A stretch of DNA of 64,000 nt, taken from the NCBI GenBank assembly GCA_030248215.1, contig JASANG010001373.1:241369-305368 (forward strand), in the 5' to 3' direction. The DNA comes from Enoplolaimus lenunculus. Lineage: Eukaryota; Nematoda; Enoplea; Enoplida; Thoracostomopsidae. The notes under the pieces were generated by a model, which worked only from the letters and a program-made list of their open reading frames with translations, was not told where the DNA came from and made no database searches. The position numbers were made by a program, and so were the translations under genes. This document shows positions 13,701-25,100 of this stretch, one piece after another (the first letter of the stretch is position 1; every line of letters starts with the position of its first letter).

Positions 13701-14169
13701 CCAATATCACCGCTGTAAATATTGCCAATAGACCGGAACTGAACGTATAGGCAATGAAATTAGTAAACGTTATATGCACATGCAATATAGTGCAGTGCAC
13801 TGTATGTATGCTAGCTGGCAGCATATAAAAGACACATATAGTCGACGAAAAATGCAGTTACAGAGGCGGGCTACCTGGCGCTAAGGATCCGTGGGCTGAA
13901 AATTCGTCCAGCTGATTAGTATAACGGTTTGAAGTCCCGGTTATTACCTAGACTGACAAAATCCTGCAACAGCAGAATAGCTAAGTTTGACGTGAGATGG
14001 ACAATCACTTACCATTCTCATCTACAGGAATGTTTTCTTTGACTGCACCATACCGAAGTAAATATGACAACTTCTTGCTCAATTTAATATCTTCTTCTGT
14101 TGAGTCGTAGTTATTCGATGTGGACGGATCTTCATCCGACAAATTACTATCATTACCATCGCTGTACAT
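7714..14169 (-). CDS. Tpt1/KptA-like N-terminal lobe fused to leucine-rich repeats
   Basis: Exons in coding order: 14169-14013, 13652-13474, 13272-13157, 12858-12763, 9873-9723, 8708-8513, 7913-7714 (stop). Every phase matches, giving 364 residues. Residues 1-52 are an acidic Ser/Asn leader then LSKKLSYLLRYGAVKENIPV; exon 2 holds FVDFEQLVNAPLLRYNSR, NRFEV and GTIAVRATYGRAF. This is the N-terminal lobe of Tpt1, the NAD-dependent enzyme that removes the tRNA splice-junction 2'-phosphate. The catalytic His of LRH is Tyr and QGHS reads YGRA; the NAD-binding half with HGT is absent. Exons 3-7 encode LRRs of AMN1/FBXL/ZYG11 type: KLTDKSIRAFL, LCHLDLS, CSNLESLNLDS, HLRWLNLRNCKHVSDASL, CPRLEFLNV. A 201-bp intron joins the halves. 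Alternatives: a truncated TPT1 remnant beside an LRR gene. Exon 5's donor (GTTGGT) is weak and abuts an L element; exon 6 could instead begin at 8812. Confidence 0.75.
8862..9718. mobile_element. L-family MITE (CCGATTAATCGGCA ends) with nested F element
   Basis: Interior words match the copy at 38340-38660 (GAATCGACAATTTTTTGC, GATGCCGATTAATCAGCAC). The F copy at 9284-9679 interrupts it. The right end abuts the donor of Tpt1-LRR exon 5. Confidence 0.65.
9284..9679. mobile_element. F-family MITE nested in an L element
   Basis: TGGTGCAACCGGAATTAC and AATTCCGGTTGCATCCTGG are inverted ends; CCGGAACCGG runs beside both. Confidence 0.8.
9904..10183. mobile_element. F-family MITE
   Basis: GGGTGCAGCCGGAATTAAAA and GGAATTCCGGTTGCACCATG ends, in intron 4 of the Tpt1-LRR gene. 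Confidence 0.8.
10493..11414. mobile_element. F-family element, long (about 920 bp)
   Basis: CAGGGTGCGACCGGATATCC and CGCGATCCGGTCGCACCCTG are good inverted ends. The interior is AT-rich without a coding frame, so it is non-autonomous. Confidence 0.8.
11966..12060. mobile_element. L-family fragment
   Basis: GTTGGAATCGGTATCGAC followed by AATCGGTATCGGCAAAAATT, matching one end of the L elements. Confidence 0.5.
12128..12509. mobile_element. F-family MITE
   Basis: GGTACAACCGGAACTCCGG at left, GTAATTCCGCGGTAC at right, with CGGTTCCGGT runs. Confidence 0.7.
13778..13962 (+). mobile_element. T-family element, degenerate tRNA-like copy
   Basis: CAGTGCACTGTATGTATGCT, ACACATATAGTCGACGA and CCTAGACTGAC are shared with two copies near 41 kb. 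The tRNA-like part is worn. In Tpt1-LRR intron 1. Confidence 0.6.
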
Positions 14170-14178
14170 TTCGACGAA

Positions 14179-14195
14179 CTATGATACAGCAAAAT
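14179..14195 (-). promoter_or_regulatory. Possible trans-splice acceptor before the Tpt1-LRR start codon
   Basis: On the minus strand TTTTGCTGTATCATAG ends 9-10 bp before the ATG at 14169, a 3' splice-site-like sequence at nearly the same spacing as before the chitinase gene. Function is inferred only. Confidence 0.27.
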
Positions 14196-15464
14196 TGCAT
14201 GTAATAATAAACTAAATATAACACGTGTATTTGAACTACGACTTACTGCCTACGATAAATTGCGCAAGAGGTATTCATTTTATTTTGATACCTAGCTAAG
14301 TAAATAAATGAGACGACAGTTGTCTAACGCCGTTTTTATTGAACTCCATTGAGTATCAAAAAAAAACCTCATTTAAAACTCATGTTATAATAGCTTACTT
14401 AACGTGTGCTTTAATTTTGCAGAAACGTTCGTTGCCAAATATTTTGTTGTAGTTTTTATTTACTTATGAGATATTGTTCCCCACATTGAATGTACGTGAA
14501 TAAATTCAATACAAATTATGTTCAAAGATGGGTAGTTTACTTTTCCTTCAAATGATATGTACTGTGAGTAACTCAGTGCGAAACGTGTACGCAAAATGCA
14601 AAAGGCCTGGTTTTTGGCAATTAATGGGCGTATGTTCTATGAAAATTATCCACAAGACGGTATGGACTAGTCGCACTCGATTGTCAAGTTTTGTGATATT
14701 GTCGAATGGTTAAAGCTCCGAGAATTCCAATGTTTGTTTCCCAAATTAAAATTTAGATCTGAAATGAAATAAAATATCGATGTGTCTGTGTAGAATGCAT
14801 GCTTATCGCAAAATTTTCATAGGAAAGGCCATTCGGACGTGAGAGTCAAGCGCGTTGTACTGATGATTCCATACCGAGCGTCCGCGATTCTTATCCTATC
14901 ATTATCCTTTAAATTGTTTCATTGAAATATAAAATTTCAACTCTCAAATATAGGTATTGGTTCGGTTGTGTTACAAAGAAATCCAATCCAATTAAAGATA
15001 GCAGTTTATTAAATTGTGTTGGGTGCATGCAGAGATGGCCCATGCGATGAAGGCCGTCCCATTGTCCTGGGACAACAATGTACCAGGAGTGCAAACATAT
15101 GCACTCCGGTTTATATATGCACAGCCAAATATATAATATATAAATATATTATATATAAAAATATATATTTGGTCCTGAGAATGCGGTGCAGTAGGGACAG
15201 TTTCCAATTCTCGTGGGGCTGCAGCACCCCCTGACCCCTATATATGCTCAGAATATGGTGCAGCAGGGGTGACACTGAGGCTGAACAGAATAAGTATTCT
15301 GATAAATTGTTTAGTGTGGGGGTTGGGAAGCGACAGCCCCGCATTCTGCTTACGAACCCCTGAACTTGCGGGGGTCAGGGGATCGGCAGCCCCCTGAAAA
15401 TCCAATTAAAGCAAATTTTTCTATGTGGAGGAGCTTTTCCTTGTTGAGGGCCCAGCTGTCCTTC

Positions 15465-15815
15465 TGTACCAACTGCACCGTTGTCCCAACAATCCCGCTG
15501 TCCTAACTCTCCCAACTTTCCCAATTGTCCCGCTGTCCCAATTGTCCCAACTCCGAACTGTCCCACTGTCCCGCTGTCTCAACTGTCCCACTGTCCCGCT
15601 GTCTCAACTGTCCCGCTGTCTCAACTGCCCCTCTGTCTCAACTGCCCCGCTGTCATATTGTCCCGCTGTCCCAAATGTCCAGCTGACCCACTGTCCCAAC
15701 TGCTTCGCTGTTCCAACTGTCCCGCTGTCCCAGCTGTCCGACGGTCCCAACTATCCCGCTGTCACAACTGTCCTAACTGTCCCCACCGTCCTACTGTCCT
15801 AACTGCCTGCTGTCC
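15465..15815. repeat. CTGTCCCAA/CTGTCCCGC array
   Basis: Irregular short units of about 9 bp (CTGTCCCGC, CTGTCTCAA, CTGTCCCAA) over 350 bp. Confidence 0.88.
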
Positions 15816-16154
15816 CAGCTGTTGTTACTGTCCGAATTATATTTGTTGTGTGCACTTCTAATACATTGCTGTCCCGAGAAAACGTAACGGCCTTTAGGGT
15901 TAACATTGGCCCAAGTTTAAAATTCGCTGTTTGAAACAGACACGCAAAAAGTGTTTGGAATTTTAAGTTTTATTATTTGACACTATTGTTTGACACGAAA
16001 TGTCACAAAAATATACGATTTATTTTGAAAGAATTACTAAATTTAAATTGTCTCCAACCATAAATGACTAGCAAGAAATAAGTTTTTTATTATAAATAAT
16101 ATATCCTTCTGCCCATATTGGACAATGCAATCGTATATTCTTCATAGCGAGCAG

Positions 16155-19100
16155 TTAACACGCTTTTAAATTCTAAAAACAAAAATTATAACATGAACAT
16201 GAAATAAACGCAAATTCAGGCCAATGTAAAGATCAGGGCGGAACGTTTTTCTGTGGGACTGAAATAATGTAAACTTAAGCTTTAGACTAATTTTTTGCTT
16301 GGCTTAGGTTTAGAATTAGGCTTAGGAATATGCTTATAATACTGTTCCGCCCCTGTTCTTTGCATTTGCTCAAATTCAAATGGGATTTGTGCGTATACTT
16401 TTCAGCACACTTTTCGAAATTGACGCACAACATTGCTTTCGGCAACAGACTTCGGCCTTTGTTTGGAAAGCGTATACGAGCTTATATCTGTTTAATTTTA
16501 AGCGAAGGTTTCTATTTTGTCATGGTAAAAACTTACCTCACATATCGCAGTTGGGTTCATGATAACGGCCAGCTGATAAACATACGCAGGAACGTATACT
16601 CGCGCACCGCTCGAGCAGGATAAACGCTGAAAAATTTGATAAGAAATCTGAATTACAAACCCGAGTTAACATTTTAGGCTGCACCCGCAGGACCTTTTAA
16701 CTACGCAATTTTTGATTCCAGTGCTCTTGGCTAAAAAGCTCCAGTGCTCTTGGCTAAAAAGCTCCAGTGCTCTTGGCTTAGTATGCTGCACACTGAAGCC
16801 AAAAATGCTCCAGTGCTCTTGGCTAAAAAGCTCCAGTGCTCTTGGCTTAGTATGCTGCACACTGAAGCCAAAAATGCTCCAGTGCTCTTGGCTAAAAAGC
16901 TCCAGTGCTCTTGGCTTAAAGTATGCTGCACACTGAAGCCAAAAATGCTCCAGTGCTCTTGGCTAAAAAGCTCCAGTGCTCTTGGCTTAGTATGCTGCAC
17001 ACTGAAGCCAAAAATGCTCCAGTGCTCTTGGCTAAAAAGCTCCAGTGCTCTTGGCTTAGTATGCTGCACACTGAAGCCAAAAATGCTCCAGTGCTCTTGG
17101 CTAAAAAGCTCCAGTGCTCTTGGCTTAGTATGCTGCAAACTGAAGCCAAAAATGCTCCAGTGCTCTTGGCTAAAAAGCTCCAGTGCTCTTGGCTTAGTAT
17201 GCTGCACACTGAAGCCAAAAATGCTCCAGTGCTCTTGGCTAAAAAGCTCCAGTGCTCTTGGCTTCAGTATGCTGCGCATTGAAGCAAAACAGCTTCAGTG
17301 CTCTTGGCTTCAGTATGCTGCACACTGAAGCCAAAAATGCTCCAGTGCTCTTGGCTAAAAAGCTCCAGTGCTCTTGGCTTAATATGCTCCACACTGAAGC
17401 CAAAAATGCTCCAGTGCTCTTGGCTAAAAAGCTCCAGTGCTCTTGGCTTAGTATGCTGCACACTGAAGCCAAAAATGCTCCAGTGCTCTTGGCTAAAAAG
17501 CTCCAGTGCTCTTGGCTTCAGTATGCTGCGCATTGAAGCAAAACAGCTTCAGTGCTCTTGGCTTCAGTATGCTGCACACTGAAGCCAAAAATGCTCCAGT
17601 GCTCTTGGCTAAAAAGCTCCAGTGCTCTTGGCTTAATATGCTGCACACTGAAGCCAAAAATGGTCCAGTGCTCTTGGCTAAAAAGCTCCAGTGCTCTTGG
17701 CTTAGTATGCTGCACACTGAAGCCAAAAATGCTCCAGTGCTCTTGGCTAAAAAGCTCCAGTGCACTTGGCTTAATATGCTGCACACTGAAGCCAAAAATG
17801 CTCCAGTGCTCTTGGCTAAAAAGCTCCAGTGCTCTTGGCTTAGTATGCTGCACACTGAATCCAAAAATGCTCCAGTGCTCTTGGCTAAAAAGTTCCAGTG
17901 CTCTTGGCTTCAGTATGCTGCGCATTGAAGCAAAACAGCTTCAGTGCTCTTGGCTTCAGTATGCTGCACACTGAAGCCAAAAATGCTCCAGTGCTCTTGG
18001 CTAAAAAGCTCCAGTGCTCTTGGCTTAATATGCTGCACACTGAAGCCAAAAATGCTCCAGTGCTCTTGGCTAAAAAGCTCCAGTGCTCTTGGCTTAGTAT
18101 GCTGCACACTGAAGCCAAAAATGCTCCAGTGCTCTTGGCTAAAAAGCTCCAGTGCTCTTGGCTTCAGTATGCTGCGCATTGAAGCAAAACAGCTTCAGTG
18201 CTCTTGGCTTCAGTATGCTGCACACTGCAGCCAAAAAAGCTCCAGTGTGGTAGTCGGGCTGAAAAATCGTTGAAAACGCATTGTGCATAAGGACATAAAA
18301 TCGAATGCTAACTACAATCTGCTGTGAAACCAGAACTTAAAAAAGTAACTTCCCAACTGCTTTTGTCACAGCTTACAGCTTTGTCGTATTTCGCCGGAAT
18401 CGAATTGCAAATATCTTCAACGGCATCGAGTATTTCTCGCTGAACACCTTCGCTTTTTAGCTCTGATTTAGCTAAACTCATCACAGATTTACACGCAAGG
18501 CACTCGATTGCATTGCCCAGTTCTGCCGGTTTCATACTGTATAATCGATCTAAAAAAATTTATTAGAGCAAATTAAAATTAGTTTCATTTTGCAGCTTAC
18601 AAATTGAAGCTAAATTTTATTAAATTTGAAACTAAAACAATTCGCTTGTTGCTGTTTGCCGTATACTGTGAACCTGTTATATATTTCTAGCAGAATTCGA
18701 CTGGTTTACAATTCCTTCATATTCAGGACCTTCATAGGGATGTGGATGTTCACGGGATGCTGGTAAAACTGGCCCAGACCAATGGTTCAACACGTACTGC
18801 GGTTGAAAATTCTTACCACATGACATCCCCTGTTCATATTTAAGCTCAAGGTTTAAACTCTCAAGCTTACAAGGTTAGGCAAATCCTTAACCAAGAGTTT
18901 AGATTTATCTAAGCCTTTGTCTAAACCAATCATTGAGCCTAAAGTCCACGGGGGGAGGGACAAGCAAAAAATTTGACCTTCAGCGCTATCACACGCTTTG
19001 AGTGCTTTACAAATTGCATGAGTGTCAATTTGGTCGAACGTTAATACGACTGCAGTTGCGCCGTATAAATCTAAGAATCCAACGCATTGATCTGCAGTTT

Positions 19101-22100
19101 GTTTCGGCAGAACTTTCTTGCACAACGCTTTCACGTCATCTACGATTGCATCCTGTAAAATTTACACTGTAAATTCCAATGAATTGATTAATCAATTCGT
19201 CTTGTGAGTTGATTATTTCTGAAATAATATTAGTAAACATAAACACACTCTGAGTTGAGTTGATTCTCACTCTGAGTACAGTTGACTCTGCGTGAGTTGA
19301 TTAATTAACTCAGAATGAATTGCATCAACTCAAAATTCTGAGTTCTGATAGTCTTGAGACTCAGACTGAGTGATTCAACTCATTCTGAGTTAAAATCAAC
19401 TCACTGAAATTTACAGTGTAGCTGCATTCACACGTGCAAGATTTTGCAGCGAAACTGACACCTGCAATATGCAAGTGCATGTTTTAACACTTGACTTTTG
19501 CAGTTGCAATATGCAAGTGCAAGTTTATGCACCTGAAACGAAGCATTCACATTAACAAATTGACCTGTACCATCGGGAACGTTTTGTGTTGGAATTGAAA
19601 CGAGTGGCAATTTTAAAATTTGTCCCTCGTTAACTCCAACACAGGACGCTCCCAGCGACACAGTTCAGTCTGTTTATGTGAATACTGCAGAACTCTTGCA
19701 ACTGCAATATGCAAGTGCACGGTTTCGCAGTTAATTCTTGCAGCTGCAATCTGTATACTGCAATGTTCACTAACGGGTGTTGGAACAAAATTTGCAGCAG
19801 TCGCAATAGTTTTCTCTGCAAAAACTTGCACGTTTGAACGAGGAAATGTGGTTTGTTTGTCAAGCTGACACCTCTGTGCCCACAACCTCGCTAGCTTAAT
19901 TGCTTTGTGATCAGATCAATCCTTTCTGTATAATTTGGCCGATTTCTGAGCGACTTTTACCTGTGTTAGCTTGCTATCTTTGAACATATCGAGTAAAGTT
20001 CGTATCCCAGCTTCACATGTGATACATTTGGCACTTGATGTCGGAGCAACTTTAAGCTGGCTAAACTTAGCGGCACTCTGACACAGGTTCGGATACCGGT
20101 CGCAACCGTACTGTTGTGTTGATTGTTGCTAAAATTAGTTTTAAATCCATAGCCTTAAAAGCCGAATTGCCAAATTAAATAAAGATCAAAGTTTTTAAAA
20201 TACGAAATATTCTCAATCGTTCAGGAAATTAAACAAAATATTTTGACAACAAAACTTTCAAGAGAAAAAATAAATTAATATATTCGAGGGTTTTGTGTTA
20301 CTCTGGAACCAAATTGCAGTATTGTATTTATGGGACCATGTATAGAACAGCGCCGGAACAGTAGTATAAACATATTCCTAAGCCTAAGCCTTAGCGTTAA
20401 AGCCTAAGCGTAGAATGAGCCTATACTTAAGCCTGAGCCTCACAGCCTAATTTAAACCTAAGTGTAGGAATGAGCCTAATGAGCCTATACATAAGCCTGA
20501 GCGTAAGCCTAAGCTTAAGCCTAAGCGTAAGAATGAGCCCATACATAACCCTAAGCCTAAGCCTAAGCAAAAAATTAGTCTAAAGCTTCAGCTTGCTCTT
20601 ATACAGTCCGGCCGCAAACCGTTCCGGCCGTGTTGTATACGTGGGCTTGAACACGTAATATCTGGATAAATCCGACTAAAATTGTCAGTTTTCAGGATAC
20701 TCCTGCAAAACCAAAATTTCAATAAATTTAAAAATTCATACTTTATTAATATTTAAATTCCGCTATTCTACTTTAAACCATACGATGTTGTTACCTGATT
20801 GCCCAACGTTCTTTCGTCGTTGAAAAATCGTTGTACTGGAAGACTGTAAGCGCTAGACAGTGCCGTAGCGGGGCATAAATGCATATCGTGGCAAATAGCC
20901 GCTGGATCACTCTACAACTTTAGTGACCAATGCAAAGAACAGAGCCATAACAGTAGTATAAGCATATTTCTGAAAGCCTAAGCCTAAGCCTGAGTTTATG
21001 GGATGCAATGTTTTTCATCAAAATTAACGTTTGTTTTTTAAGACCCGAAACGCAATGAATTTTTCCCGAAAATTATTGTAGCTATCCAGATTGCTTCAAA
21101 ACCTATGTTTAATAGTATCTAAAGCTTAGGCTATTAGGCTTAGGCTTTTAGTGTTGCGTTTTTAAATATGGACTTGGGCTCAGGTTTTGTTTTAAGGCTT
21201 GGAGGAAGTGCACGCACAACAAAGCATAGGCCGGGTGTAAAAAAATTGAAAAATATGGGGGTTTTATCAAACAACATTGGTTAATCGTAACGAATTTATC
21301 CAATAAGATACTGTATATCTTTGCCTGATTGTTTGAACCTTAATTATATGCTTGTACACTGCAAAAAAATGGTGAGTCAAATTGACTCTTTCCGAAATAG
21401 GCTTTTCCGGACTACACAAACTGAGTCAAGTTCAACTCAGCTAAAGTCCAATTCGACTCACTGAGTTTTTGCAGTGCACTGGACATACGATTTTCGCACA
21501 TACAACGGCTGAACGGCATATAGCTAAACAGTATATGCTCTATACGAGAACCTGTTTTTAGAAACCATTTGCCTAAAATAGGGGGTATTTTCTGGTAATC
21601 CCTACAAGCCCACGTTTTTTACATATGGTTTGATTTTGAAAATTTTAGCATATTTGAGCTTCTTACAGCATCCCGTGATAATTCCACGTGCAAATTGAAA
21701 TTTTTTAAAAATTCCATTTTAAGTATGCAAAATTTTTTAAAATCTATCCATTTTGGGGCAAACGCGGCCTAGAAAAGGATAACGGAAAAGATCCTAAAAC
21801 AGTACATACCGTCATTTCTTTTATTTTCTCAATGATCATTGGCAGATATCGATCCATCAGCTTATCACACTAAAACGCCAAGTACACTGCAACAAATGGT
21901 GAGTCAAATTAACTGTCTCCGAAACATGGCTCTACGGGACTACACAAACTGAGTCAAATTTGACTGCACCAGAGTCAAACGTGCGATTCGGCGAGTCGAA
22001 TTTGACTCTGGCGGAGTCGAATTTGACTCAGTTTGTGTAGACCCGTAGAGCCTGTTTCAGATAGAGTTAATTTGATTCACCATTTTTACAGTGTACATAC

Positions 22101-25100
22101 AAAATAACATTTAAGTTTTAATAACTTATTTCTCAAATAAAAAAAACAAAACAAAACCAGCAACAAGACCAGGACGAAAGGCGCACCCGACCACCGGAAA
22201 AGGAAAAGTGTTGTAAATTCCAATTAATTGATTAATTAACTCAGACAACAAATTAGTCATTGCTGGTTATTTCTGAGCTAATAACAGTAAACATTAACTA
22301 CTGACTCTGAACTAATTTAACTTCGGTTTAATTAACTCACAATGAGTTCAATCAATTCATAATTCTGAGTTCTGAAAGTCCTAATTCAAAGTCAATGATT
22401 CAACTCGTACTCAACTAAAATCAATTCACTGAAATTTACAGTGTTGCGCAAAAATAAAACAGTTCATATTACAAATAACTACAAACCGCTTCAGGATGCC
22501 TTTTGAATATTTGGCAAACCATTGCTTTGATATCAGCCTGAAAAATATTTTAGAACTTTTAATTTCAGGTGCGTAACCTGCAGGGACCAACCGTAGGTTT
22601 GCCCCCGGCTCCAGCAGATAATCGGCCTCCAACTCCAATAGAATTTTTAGCGAAGGATCCGGCAATTTCGGTAGTAAAATTTTGAATAATTTTGTAAAAT
22701 TTATCTGTTTAGCGCGTTTCGTTTTATTTTTGTCGCAATTTTGAGGAAAGATTTTCCTAAATTTCGCTGAAAATTCGTGTAAAAATCAAACTAATTAACC
22801 ATCATTTTTACAACCTAATTTCGCCTCACCTCCGGCTCCTGCAAGTTTCGGTGACCTTCGGCTCCGGCCGTGTATTTTTCACCTTCGGTTGCACCCTGGT
22901 AACCTGCTAATATTCCTAAGCGTAACCGACAGCGTAAAAATAAGTCTAAAACTAAGCCTAAGTCTAAGCAATCAGAAGGCTGAAGCCAATACTCTTGTCC
23001 ATGCGATGGAAACGGGAAACCCCTATATATCAGCTCTTGTTAAACCATGCATTATGGCAATGGTTGATTCTTATTCTCAAAGTTCACACAATATTACAAG
23101 ACGCGGGCCCGTTGCAAAAGAGAGCCAGGGAGGCCCTGCCCTTCTGGAAAATTTTTGCCCTCCCCTAGAAAATTATCAACCTTGTTTGTATGTCAACGAG
23201 AACCCTTGTACGCCCCTCCTGAATAACTTTTTAGCCCCTCCTAACAAGGTGAGCTAGCTATGGGCCTGAATAGACTAAAGTTTATCAAAACCCATCACAT
23301 ATAACATCTTACCTGAGTTTTGTTTTCTGCCAACAAGTCTTTGATATCAATAATAATTGATTTACAATTGTTGCAAATCGCTCCAGAAACACCCGATCCG
23401 TCTTTGATCTGAAATAAAAAAATAATATTTTCTTAAAAACTTTCTAATCTACGCATTTTGTTTCACGGTCCCAACAAAAAGGGACGCCCTTAAAGTAAAC
23501 ATGGGCCCTAAACCGGATAATAATCAAAATAAACGGAAATGGAAAACGGATATTGAATTATAAAACTGTCGGATATGTTTTATTTTTTAGCCAATACATT
23601 TGACACATGCAAATATTCACCGGGCTTTCGAAAACTTAATGGTGAAAAATAGCGGATCAATCTAAGCACCAAAATGTTTTTGGTTTCGGGTCAATTGATT
23701 CTGTTTAATTTCATATACAACAATTGAGACCACAAAAATCTCTAATTAAAACTAGCACAATTTACACGTGATTTATAACTAATTTTGCTCATGTAAGGAG
23801 ATCTGGAGCGGAACGTTTTTCTGTGGGATTAGAATGGAGTAAGCTTAAGCTTTAGACCAATTTTTTTTGCTTGGCTTAGGCTAAGGCTTAGGCTTAGGCT
23901 TAGGCTTAGGTTTAGGAATATGCTCATTCTTACGCTTAGGCTAGGTTTAGGCTTACGCTTAGGCTTAGGAATATGCTATAATACTGTTCCGCCCATGTTC
24001 TTTACATTGGCCACTAATTTTAAGCATAAAAATAAACTAAATTTCCCGTATTTCTATAACAGAAACAGAAACGACCACCGATTTTTACTGGAAACGGATA
24101 TTCGGTAACGCCCTGAACTGTACTAAAATGATAAAGGTTTCAACCAATCAGATTATGGCAGTTTCCCGTGCATAGTGCCAAACTGAATCTATTCACTGCC
24201 ATTGGTTGAAGGGTTCACAAACTAATCATTAGTTGACAAAGAAAACAACAGTTGAGTACTTAATTGTAACACAAAATTCTGATTTTGGAACCTCTTGGGA
24301 CGGCTTAGGCGTGGGTTACCTCAGTAATTAGGGTAGCGCTATACATTTGATGCCGTCCGTCGCCATCCGTCGTGCAGTATCGTACGCGAATTACTCACGT
24401 ACCATATCCTATGGTGACGGACGGCGACGCACAGCGCTGTACGGTGACGGACGGCGCTGTACGGGTGACGGACGGCGCTGTACGGGTGACGGACGGCGCT
24501 GTACGGGTGACGGACGGCGCTGTACGGGTGACGGACGGCGCTGTACGGGTGACGGACGGCGCTGTACGGGTGACGGACGGCGCTGTACGGGTGACGGACG
24601 GCGCTGTACGGGTGACGGACGGCGCTCTACGGGTGACGGACGGCGCTCTACGGGTGACGGACGGCGCTGTACGGGTGACGGACGGCGCTGTACGGGTGAC
24701 GGACGGCGCTGTACGGGTGACGGACGGCGCTGTACGGGTGACGGACGGCGCTGTACGGGTGACGGACGGCGCTGTACGGGTGACGGACGGCGCTGTACGG
24801 CTGACGGACGGCGCTCTACGGCTGACGGACGGCGCTGTACGGGTGACGGACGGCGCTGTACGGGTGACGGACGGCGCTGTACGGGTGACGGACGGCGCTG
24901 TACGGGTGACGGACGGCGCTCTACGGGTGACGGACGGCGCTGTACGGGTGACGGACGGCGCTGTACGGGTGACGGACGGCGCTGTACGGGTGACGGACGG
25001 CGCTCTACGGGTGACGGACGGCGCTCTAGGGGGGACGGACGGCGCTCTACGGGCGACGGACGGCGCTATACGGTTGACGGACGGCGCTGTACGGGTGACG

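Larger units (their letters stand above)
14170..16154. other. Intergenic stretch between the Tpt1-LRR and prosaposin genes
   Basis: No gene recognised. It holds AT-rich sequence, a TATA-type dinucleotide patch near 15130-15170 and the CTGTCCC array at 15465-15815. Confidence 0.5.

Noticed and set aside
13363-13824. A 153-residue membrane-protein-like frame
   Set aside because: Its middle is Tpt1-like exon 2; the hydrophobic start is read from a T element and the hydrophobic end is intron sequence after a GTGAGT donor.
16731-18273. Multiple 90-194-residue frames on both strands
   Set aside because: They are readings of the 69-bp satellite inside a prosaposin intron.
22889-23257. 122-residue plus frame
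   Set aside because: It reads across an H element and F-element end within a prosaposin intron.
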